From assembly GCA_005884255.1 (NCBI GenBank), contig VBDL01000163.1, positions 1-6,674 of the forward strand: a stretch of 6,674 nt of DNA, given 5' to 3'. Positions 1 through 5,201 of this stretch are shown one piece after another. Below the pieces are notes generated by a model, which was given only the letters and a program-made list of their open reading frames with translations, did not search any database and was not told the DNA's origin. The stretch is from Betaproteobacteria bacterium (GTDB lineage Bacteria; Pseudomonadota; Gammaproteobacteria; Burkholderiales; Burkholderiaceae_C). The position numbers and the translations under genes were made by a program. The stretch's first letter is position 1; each line of letters begins with the position of its first letter.

Positions 1-269
1 ATGCGCTGTACCGCCACCCAGCGGTGATGGCCTGTGCGGTGGTCGCGCGGCCCGACCCGAAGTGGGGCGAGACGCCGCTGGCCTTCGTCGAGCTGAAGGC
101 GGGTTCCTCGGCGACCGCGGCCGAGCTGATCGCGCACTGCAAGAGCCTGCTCGCCGGCTACAAGGTGCCGAGGGAAGTGCGCTTCGAGGAGATCCCGAAG
201 ACCTCCACCGGCAAGATTCAGAAGTTCATGCTGCGCGAGCGGGCGAAGTCCGCCAGCGCCATCGAGTGA
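1..269 (+). CDS. Acyl-CoA synthetase (AMP-binding enzyme), C-terminal fragment
   Basis: This is the 3' end of a gene that begins before the window; the reading frame is open from base 3 and ends at TGA 267-269, leaving 88 residues. They match the small mobile C-terminal domain of the ANL superfamily (acyl-CoA synthetases), which activates a carboxylic acid with ATP to an acyl-adenylate and then transfers it to CoA. Visible marks are HPAVMACAVVARPDPKWGE near the start, GYKVP at residues 52-56, and the A10 motif PKTSTGKIQK at 65-74, whose lysine (K71) is the conserved residue for adenylate formation. The substrate cannot be told because the large N-terminal domain is missing. The following crotonase-fold gene lies 4 bases downstream on the same strand, so the two are almost certainly co-transcribed. 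A medium- or short-chain fatty, aryl or methylthio acid ligase are all possible. The family call is secure. Confidence 0.93.
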   Translation, partial: ALYRHPAVMACAVVARPDPKWGETPLAFVELKAGSSATAAELIAHCKSLLAGYKVPREVRFEEIPKTSTGKIQKFMLRERAKSASAIE

Positions 270-273
270 GGAC

Positions 274-1059
274 ATGATGATCACGACCGAAGATCCGCTG
301 CTGCGCCGTACTAAGGACGCCCGCGGCGTGCTGACGTTGACGCTCAATCGGCCGCAGGCCTTCAACGCGCTGTCGGAGGCGATGCTGGCCGCGCTGCAGC
401 GCGAGCTCGATGTGATCGCGCAGGACCAGTCGGTGCGCGTCGTCGTGCTCGCGGCCGAGGGCAAGGCCTTCTGCGCCGGGCATGACCTGAAGGAGATGCG
501 CGCGCAGCCGTCGCTCGGCTACTACGAGAAGCTCTTCGCGCAATGCACGCAGATGATGCTGAGCATCCAGCGCCTGCCGGTGCCGGTGATCGCGCGCGTG
601 CAGGGCATTGCCACCGCGGCGGGCTGCCAGCTCGTCGCGCAATGCGATCTGGCGGTGGCGGCGGACACGGCGAAGTTCGCGGTGAGCGGCGTGAACTTCG
701 GCCTCTTCTGCTCGACGCCGAGCGTGCCGCTCTCGCGCAACGTCTCGCGCAAGCAGGCCTTCGAGATGTTGGTCACCGGCGACTTCATCAGTGCCGACGA
801 GGCGAGGGCGCGCGGGCTGGTCAACCGCGTCGTGCCGCCCGAGCAGCTCGACATGGAGATCGAGAAGCTCGCCGCCAGCATCGTCGCCAAGCCGCGCGTC
901 GCGGTGGCGATGGGCAAGGAGCTCTTCTACCGCCAGGTCGAGCTCGGCCTCGCCGCCGCCTACGACGCGGGCGGGCGGACGATGGCCTGCAACATGATGG
1001 ACGAGGCGGCGCTCGAAGGCGTGCAAGCCTTCATCGACAAGCGCAAGCCGAACTGGTGA
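274..1059 (+). CDS. Enoyl-CoA hydratase/isomerase family protein, ECHDC3-like, without catalytic glutamates
   Basis: A 261-residue crotonase-fold protein, normal length for the family. Features in order: LNRPQAFNAL (24-33), the first oxyanion-hole segment AFCAGHDLKEM (65-75), the second oxyanion segment GIATAAGCQL (111-120), GVNFGLFCSTPSVPLSR (139-155), and a C-terminus ending in DKRKPNW. Both CoA-binding and oxyanion elements look intact. The two glutamates that add water in classical hydratases (Glu144 and Glu164 of the rat enzyme) align with Q119 and G139 here. The surrounding sequence, from memory, strongly resembles human ECHDC3, which shows the same replacements. Ordinary enoyl-CoA hydration is therefore unlikely; isomerase, thioesterase, decarboxylase-like or proofreading activity on an acyl-CoA is possible. 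Start: ATG 274 and ATG 277 are adjacent; the GAGGA at 268-272 is better spaced for 277, so the protein may be one residue shorter. It follows the acyl-CoA synthetase by 4 bases and ends 3 bases from the convergent Bug gene. Confidence 0.92.
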   Translation: MMITTEDPLLRRTKDARGVLTLTLNRPQAFNALSEAMLAALQRELDVIAQDQSVRVVVLAAEGKAFCAGHDLKEMRAQPSLGYYEKLFAQCTQMMLSIQRLPVPVIARVQGIATAAGCQLVAQCDLAVAADTAKFAVSGVNFGLFCSTPSVPLSRNVSRKQAFEMLVTGDFISADEARARGLVNRVVPPEQLDMEIEKLAASIVAKPRVAVAMGKELFYRQVELGLAAAYDAGGRTMACNMMDEAALEGVQAFIDKRKPNW

Positions 1060-1074
1060 GCGCTATTGCAGCGC
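1060..1074. terminator. Weak hairpin at convergent gene junction
   Basis: GCGCT (1060-1064) and AGCGC (1070-1074) form a perfect 5-bp stem around a 5-base loop. A further TGG/CCA pairing is possible if the TGA stop codon of the hydratase-like gene bulges out. It sits exactly where the two convergent genes meet, where a shared terminator would be expected, because only 3 bases separate the stop codons. There is no run of T on either side, so it is not a classical intrinsic terminator. Short GC stems are common by chance in DNA of this composition. Confidence 0.2.
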
Positions 1075-2058
1075 CAGCCCCGCCTTCTTCACCAGCCGCG
1101 CGTACTTGGCCATCTCGCTGCGGAAGAACTCGCCGGCGAACTCCGGCGTGCTGACGTTGATGCTGTTGCCCTGCTTGGCCATCGCCTCGCGCACTTCCGG
1201 CGCGGCAAAGGCGGACACCACCACGTCGTGCAGGCGCTTCACTTCGGCGGCCGGCAGGCCCTTCGGGGCGATGACGGCGAACCAGCCTTCGACGAGGTAG
1301 TTCGGCATGCCCTGCTCGACGAGCGTCGGAATCTCCGGCGCAGCGCTCACGCGCGCCGCGCTGCCGACGCCGATGGCGCGCAGCGCACCGCTCTTCAGGT
1401 ACGCCTGCACCGACGGCAGCGCGGCGGTGCCGAAGTCGACCTGCCCGCCGATCAAGTCGGTCACCATCGGGCCGACGCCCTTGTACGGAATGTGGTTGGC
1501 CTTGCCGCCGGCCTCGTCGACGAACATCTCCGCGGCGAGGTGCAGGATGGTGCCGTTGCCCGACGAGGCGTAGTTCAGCTGCCCCGGCTTGGTCTTCAGC
1601 AGCGCCACCAGCTCCTTCGCGTTGTTCGCCGGCACCCGCGGGTTGACGAGGACGATGATTGGCGTGGTGCCGACGATGGCGATCGGCGTGATGTCGTTGA
1701 TCGGATCGAACGGCACCGATTTGTAGACGCTCGGGTAGATCACGTGGTTGTTCGACACCACGCCGAGCGTGTAGCCGTCGGGCGCGGACTTCACCAGCGT
1801 CGACGTGCCGACGATGCCACCGGCGCCCGGCTGGTTCTCCACCACCACCGGGTGGCCCAAGGCCTTGCCGAAGGCGCCTTGCGCGGCGCGCACGATGGTG
1901 TCCACGCCCGACGCAGTGGCCACCGGCAGGATGAAGCGCACCGGCCGGTCGCCTTGCGCGCGCACGGCACGCGGCAGCAGCAGGCCGGTGCCAGCGAGCG
2001 CGCCCAGCTGCAGCAGCACGGTGCGGCGATCGAAACGGTGACGAAGGGGCTGGCTCAT
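1063..2058 (-). CDS. Tripartite tricarboxylate transporter substrate-binding protein (Bug family)
   Basis: A 331-residue periplasmic solute-binding protein of the Bug (TctC-like) family, which captures carboxylates and related small molecules. The N-terminus is an export signal: twin arginines R11-R12 in DRRTVLLQ, a hydrophobic stretch to about residue 28, and a plausible cleavage site after AVRA (31-34). The arginine pair suggests Tat export, though Sec is not excluded. Family marks: the ligand loop around P45, G51, D53 and R57; VENQPGAGG (73-81); DGYTL (94-98); FDPINDITPIAIVG (117-130); YASSGNGT (163-170); IPYKG (190-194). The start at 2058 is chosen over longer in-frame options because AGGAG lies 7 bases upstream and the signal peptide begins there. 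It is the last gene of the three-gene operon, 29 bases after the CoA-transferase. No TctA or TctB membrane gene is in the window, so it is either an orphan serving a transporter elsewhere or a sensor-type binding protein. Its ligand is probably the operon's substrate. Confidence 0.94.
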   Translation of the reverse strand: MSQPLRHRFDRRTVLLQLGALAGTGLLLPRAVRAQGDRPVRFILPVATASGVDTIVRAAQGAFGKALGHPVVVENQPGAGGIVGTSTLVKSAPDGYTLGVVSNNHVIYPSVYKSVPFDPINDITPIAIVGTTPIIVLVNPRVPANNAKELVALLKTKPGQLNYASSGNGTILHLAAEMFVDEAGGKANHIPYKGVGPMVTDLIGGQVDFGTAALPSVQAYLKSGALRAIGVGSAARVSAAPEIPTLVEQGMPNYLVEGWFAVIAPKGLPAAEVKRLHDVVVSAFAAPEVREAMAKQGNSINVSTPEFAGEFFRSEMAKYARLVKKAGLALQ

Positions 2059-2065
2059 CGTGTGT

Positions 2066-2070
2066 CTCCT
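2066..2070 (-). promoter_or_regulatory. Ribosome binding site of the Bug gene
   Basis: Read on the - strand this is AGGAG, 7 bases before the ATG at 2058. It decides the start, because the same frame stays open far upstream (to about 2529) inside the CoA-transferase gene, and that upstream part is only an overlapping non-coding frame. Confidence 0.8.
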
Positions 2071-2087
2071 GTGTCGTAGTTTGAGCA

Positions 2088-3281
2088 TCAACTGATCGCG
2101 CGCTGCTCGCGCAGCGCATCGATGTCCTGCGGCGAGTAGCCGAGCGATTCCAGCAGCGCGGCGCTGTGCTCGCCCAGCCGCGGCGGCTGCAGCCGCACGC
2201 CCAGGCGCTGGCCTTCGAGCGTGATCGGGAACAGCGTGGTCTTCACCGTGTCGCCGGCCCGCGGGCCATCGGGCAATTGCACGTCGGCGAGTGCGCCGGT
2301 AGCCAGGAGATGCGGGTCGTCGAGCAGGTCTTCGGGCCTGCGGATCGGTGCGAAGGGCAGGCCGGCGTCTTCCATCAACGTCGACAGCTCCGCGGCCGAG
2401 CGATGCGCGAGGCGCTCGCGCAGGGTCTTCAGGAGTTGCGGCCGCTGCGCGACGCGCTGGTTGTTGGTGGCGAGCGTCGGGTCGGCCTTCAGGTCGGGGA
2501 AGCCGAGCACGTCGCAGAACGTCAGCCACTGCGCGTCGCTCACCGCGGCGAGGAAGATCTGTTCGCCGTCCTTCACCGTGAACACGTCGTACACGGCCCA
2601 GGGGTTGTCGCGCGCCGGCATCGGCGCCGGGTGCTGGCCGGTCATCGCGTACTGCAGCATGTGCTGGCCCATGAGGAACACGTTGTTCTCGTACAGCGCC
2701 GACTGCACCTCCATGCCACGGCCGCTGATGCCGCGCTGGATCAGCGCGCCCAGGGCGCCGATCGCGCCGAACAGGCCGCCCATGATGTCGTTGACGCTGG
2801 TGCCGGCGCGCAGCGGGTCGCCCGGGCGGCCGGTCATGTAGGCGAGGCCGCCCATCATCTGCACCACCTCGTCGAGCGCGGTGCGGTGCTCGTAAGGGCC
2901 GGGCAGGAAGCCCTTGTGCGCCACGTAGATGAGGCGCGGGTTCAGTGCGCTCAGGGCTGCGTAGTCGAGGCCGTACTTGGCCATCGTGCCGGGCTTGAAG
3001 TTCTCGGCGACGACGTCGGCGCTGGCGGCCAGGCGCCGCGCCACCCCGGCGCCAGCCTCGCTGTGCAGGTCGATGCCGATGCTCTTCTTGTTGCGGTTGA
3101 ACATCGGGAAGAAGCCCGAGCCGGCGCCCATCAGCCGGCGCGTGCGGTCGCCGTCGAGCGGCTCGACCTTGATCACTTCGGCGCCGAGGTCGGCGAGCAC
3201 CATGCCGCAGGTCGGGCCCATCACCATGTGCGTGAATTCGACAACGCGCAGGCCGGACAGCGGTTGTGGCGTCGCGCTCAT
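2088..3281 (-). CDS. CaiB/BaiF family (family III) CoA-transferase
   Basis: A 397-residue enzyme, typical family length, which moves CoA between carboxylic acids through enzyme-bound mixed anhydride and thioester intermediates. Marks: LSGLRVVEFTHMVMGP at the N-terminus (8-23), the CoA-binding stretch LADLGAEVIKVEP (29-41), FNRNKKSIGIDL (61-72), ENFKPGTMAKYGLDY (93-107), and the catalytic aspartate region SVNDIMGGLFG (162-172), where D165 is the likely nucleophile. GRGMEV (188-193) and YDVFTVKDG (231-239) are also typical. The start at 3281 has AAGGAA 5 bases upstream and forms an ATGA overlap (3278-3281) with the stop of the preceding lyase gene, so the two are translationally coupled. Pairing with an HMG-CoA-lyase-like enzyme suggests it makes the lyase's substrate, as the succinate-hydroxymethylglutarate CoA-transferase (SUGCT) type does, probably from succinyl-CoA. 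This is inference: CaiB-family substrates cannot be read from sequence alone. Confidence 0.94.
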   Translation of the reverse strand: MSATPQPLSGLRVVEFTHMVMGPTCGMVLADLGAEVIKVEPLDGDRTRRLMGAGSGFFPMFNRNKKSIGIDLHSEAGAGVARRLAASADVVAENFKPGTMAKYGLDYAALSALNPRLIYVAHKGFLPGPYEHRTALDEVVQMMGGLAYMTGRPGDPLRAGTSVNDIMGGLFGAIGALGALIQRGISGRGMEVQSALYENNVFLMGQHMLQYAMTGQHPAPMPARDNPWAVYDVFTVKDGEQIFLAAVSDAQWLTFCDVLGFPDLKADPTLATNNQRVAQRPQLLKTLRERLAHRSAAELSTLMEDAGLPFAPIRRPEDLLDDPHLLATGALADVQLPDGPRAGDTVKTTLFPITLEGQRLGVRLQPPRLGEHSAALLESLGYSPQDIDALREQRAIS

Positions 3282-4207
3282 GCAGCTTCCTTCATCGTCT
3301 TCGGCAGTCCGGCGCGCCACAGCGTGCCGTGAAGCGTCTCGCCGTCCAGCCACTGCGCGACCTTGGCGCGCAGTGCGAGCAGGCGCTCGAAGTCCTGGCC
3401 GGTCTGCACGCCCATGCTGGCGAACAGGTAAACGAGGTCTTCGGTGGTGACGTTGCCGCTGGCGCCCGGCGCATGCGGGCAGCCGCCGATGCCGGCGAGG
3501 CAGGCGTCGAAGCGCGTGATGCCGGTCTGCCACGCGGCCATCACGTTGGCGATGCCGAGGCCGCGCGTGTCGTGGAAATGCGCGCAGGCCAGGCGCTCGC
3601 CGGCGATGCGACGGGCACGCTCGAACAACTCGCTCACCATGCGCGGGTCGGCGTAGCCCACCGTGTCGGCGAGGCCAACGCGGTCGGCGCCGGCGTCGAG
3701 CACGGCCTGCACCAGGCGCAGCACTTCATTGGGGTCCACGGCGCCCTGGATCGTGCAGCCGAACGCGGTGCTCATGCCTACCTCGATGAGGCAGCGCGAG
3801 CCGGCGGCGTCTCGCGCGGCGCGGATGCGCGCGATGTCCTGCACCACCTCGTCCGGCGTGCGGCGCAGGTTGGCGAGGCTGTGCGCGTGGCTGGCCGACA
3901 GCGGCAGCAGCATCAGGTCAGCGCCCGATGCGATGGCCGCTTCGGCACCCTTCAGGTTCGGCACGAGCACCGAGGTGACGAGGCCGGGAAGCGTCTTGGC
4001 GAACGCGACCAGCTCGGCGGTGTCAGCGAGCTGCGGCAGCAGGCGCGCCGGCACGAAGGAGCCGACCTCGATCTCGCGCTGCCCGGCGGCGTGGGCGTCG
4101 CGGATCCATTCGAGCTTTTGGGCGGTGGGCAGTGTGCGGGCGATGCTCTGCAGGCCGTCGCGCAGGCCCACTTCGCGGACGGTGACGTGAGGGGAGGGTG
4201 CGTGCAT
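3278..4207 (-). CDS. Hydroxymethylglutaryl-CoA lyase-like enzyme (DRE-TIM metallolyase)
   Basis: A 309-residue TIM-barrel aldolase-type lyase. Family members split 3-hydroxy-3-methylglutaryl-CoA into acetyl-CoA and acetoacetate using a divalent metal. Conserved residues seen: R16 and D17 in VGLRDGLQ (13-20), E47 in EIEVGSFVP (45-53), the metal-binding HFH pair H210/H212 in AHFHDTRG (209-216), and the mobile-loop cysteine C243 in GIGGCPHAPGASGN (239-252), matching Cys266 of the human enzyme. The catalytic set is complete. One difference lies in the substrate region: SASHAHSLANLRR (104-116) stands where human HMGCL has SELFTKKNI-type sequence, so a related substrate such as citramalyl-CoA cannot be excluded. 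It is the first gene of the operon with the CoA-transferase and the Bug protein, and is divergent from lysR. No clear Shine-Dalgarno precedes the ATG at 4207; the conserved region starts at about residue 8, so little room exists for a later start. Confidence 0.92.
   Translation of the reverse strand: MHAPSPHVTVREVGLRDGLQSIARTLPTAQKLEWIRDAHAAGQREIEVGSFVPARLLPQLADTAELVAFAKTLPGLVTSVLVPNLKGAEAAIASGADLMLLPLSASHAHSLANLRRTPDEVVQDIARIRAARDAAGSRCLIEVGMSTAFGCTIQGAVDPNEVLRLVQAVLDAGADRVGLADTVGYADPRMVSELFERARRIAGERLACAHFHDTRGLGIANVMAAWQTGITRFDACLAGIGGCPHAPGASGNVTTEDLVYLFASMGVQTGQDFERLLALRAKVAQWLDGETLHGTLWRAGLPKTMKEAA
3287..3292 (-). promoter_or_regulatory. Ribosome binding site of the CoA-transferase gene
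   Basis: AAGGAA on the - strand, 5 bases before the ATG at 3281, inside the last codons of the lyase gene. Together with the ATGA stop/start overlap it fixes the start and indicates coupled translation. Confidence 0.7.
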
Positions 4208-4295
4208 GGAATGTCACTGTAGGCATTCCTCTGCGGGCCGGCAGCGGTATTTCGGCAGCGTCATCGTTCCGGATCGGAATGCCACAATCGGCGGC
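4208..4295. promoter_or_regulatory. Divergent promoter/operator region with GGAATGYC repeats
   Basis: This 88-base gap between the divergent lyase operon and lysR must carry both promoters. It contains GGAATGTCAC (4208-4217), CATTCC (4224-4229, the same element on the other strand, read there as GGAATGCCTA over 4220-4229), and GGAATGCCAC (4276-4285). The first two make an inverted repeat with 6-base arms and a 10-base spacer. The third overlaps TTCCG-GAT-CGGAA (4267-4279), a palindrome that fits the T-N11-A form of LysR operators. I could not identify convincing -35/-10 boxes on either strand. LysR proteins usually bind such divergent regions, repressing their own gene and responding to a pathway inducer. 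Binding here is inferred, not shown. Confidence 0.65.
4267..4279. promoter_or_regulatory. Palindromic T-N11-A LysR-type box
   Basis: TTCCG (4267-4271) and CGGAA (4275-4279) are exact inverted arms around GAT. The outer T and A are separated by 11 bases, the classical LysR consensus form. It lies 16 bases before the lysR ATG, a position suited to autoregulation. Confidence 0.5.
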
Positions 4296-5201
4296 ATGGC
4301 GCGTCACTTCGACCCACAGACCCTGCGCCTCTTCGTCGCCGTCTGCGAGGAGCGCAACATCGCGCGCGCGGCGGAGCGGGAGGCCATCGTGCCATCGGCG
4401 GTGAGCAAGCGCATCGCCGCCATCGAGCGCGACATCGGCGCGCCGCTGCTGGTGCGCGGGCGCCGCGGCATCGAGCCCACGGCCGCCGGCCAGACGCTGC
4501 TGCGCCAGGCGCGCGACATGCTGAGCGCGATGGAGCGCATGCACGCCGAGCTCAGTGAGTTCGCCACCGGCGTGCACGGCAGTGTGCGCGTGATGGCGAG
4601 CGTGTCGGTGCTGGCCGAGCGCTTGCCTGACGACATCGCCGGCTTCCTGCAGCAGTATCAGTCGGCGCGCGTGACGCTCGACGAAGCCTTGAGCCCGGAC
4701 ATCGTGCGCCACGTGCGCGAGGGCGCCACCGATCTCGGCGTGCTGTGGGAGGTGGCGGACACGAGCGGGCTGCACACCGTGCCGTACCGCTGCGACCACT
4801 TGTGCGTGGTGGTGCATCCGTTGCACCCACTCGCGCGGCGCAAACGCGTGCGCTTCGAGGAGACGCTGGACCATGCGGCGATCGGAGTCGCGCCCGGCGG
4901 CACGATGGAGACGCTGCTGCGGCGCCAGGCCGCAGTGCTGGGGCGCGCGCTGGCCTATCGCATCCAGGTGGCCAGCCTCAACGCGGCCTGCCGCATCGTC
5001 GCCGCCGGGCTCGGCCTCGCGGTGCTGCCGCGCGAGGCGGTGGGCCCCGATGTGCACGCGGCCGGCCTGGTGCAGCTGCCGCTGCACGAGCCCTGGGTTG
5101 AGCGCCGCTTCGTCGTGTGCTCGCGTGCGGAGAGCACGCTGCCAGCGACGGCGCGCCTCTTGATGCAGCACCTGCGCGAGCAGGGTCACATGCCGGCGTA
5201 G
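4296..5201 (+). CDS. LysR-type transcriptional regulator
   Basis: A 301-residue DNA-binding regulator of standard LysR length. The N-terminal winged helix-turn-helix covers about residues 6-65: TLRLFVAVCEERNIARAAE (9-27), the recognition-helix region VPSAVSKRIAAIE (32-44), then LLVRGRRGIEPTAAG (51-65). A linker helix follows to about 90, then the periplasmic-binding-protein-like effector domain, with GATDLGVLWE, CVVVHPLHPLA and AGLGLAVLPREAV as recognisable segments. The start at 4296 is preferred because the family's N-terminus begins only a few residues before the helix-turn-helix. The frame is open further upstream to an ATG at 4206, but that would add 30 residues unlike the family and overlap the start of the divergent lyase gene. 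No strong ribosome binding site is seen. The divergent arrangement makes the lyase/CoA-transferase/Bug operon its probable target, with an operon substrate or CoA intermediate as effector. The last 16 bases overlap the 3' end of the convergent ETF-QO gene. Confidence 0.94.
   Translation: MARHFDPQTLRLFVAVCEERNIARAAEREAIVPSAVSKRIAAIERDIGAPLLVRGRRGIEPTAAGQTLLRQARDMLSAMERMHAELSEFATGVHGSVRVMASVSVLAERLPDDIAGFLQQYQSARVTLDEALSPDIVRHVREGATDLGVLWEVADTSGLHTVPYRCDHLCVVVHPLHPLARRKRVRFEETLDHAAIGVAPGGTMETLLRRQAAVLGRALAYRIQVASLNAACRIVAAGLGLAVLPREAVGPDVHAAGLVQLPLHEPWVERRFVVCSRAESTLPATARLLMQHLREQGHMPA

Noticed and set aside
226..1026. 266-codon - strand frame opposite the ECHDC3-like gene
   Set aside because: Low-complexity Arg/His/Ala-rich translation without family features; the + strand gene is clearly the real one.
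274..1059. Identification of the crotonase-fold gene as methylthioacryloyl-CoA hydratase (DmdD) beside a DmdB-like ligase
   Set aside because: The catalytic glutamates needed for DmdD-type hydration are absent, and the ligase fragment is too short to assign a subfamily.
324..1160. Exact 17-base direct repeat CGGCGTGCTGACGTTGA at 324-340 and 1144-1160
   Set aside because: The copies lie in unrelated genes read on opposite strands, encode different peptides, and show no flanking similarity; most likely coincidence in GC-rich coding DNA.
2059..2529. In-frame upstream extension of the Bug gene
   Set aside because: It lies inside the CoA-transferase coding sequence; the signal peptide and AGGAG support the start at 2058.
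2166..3332. 388-codon + strand frame opposite the CoA-transferase gene
   Set aside because: Composition-driven antisense frame; the - strand gene has full family conservation and a ribosome binding site.
3266..4222. 318-codon + strand frame opposite the lyase gene
   Set aside because: Antisense frame with biased Ala/Arg/His/Gly composition and no domain.
4206..4295. 30-residue N-terminal extension of the LysR protein starting at ATG 4206
   Set aside because: The added residues do not resemble the family, the extension would overlap the divergent lyase start codon, and it would consume the whole regulatory region.
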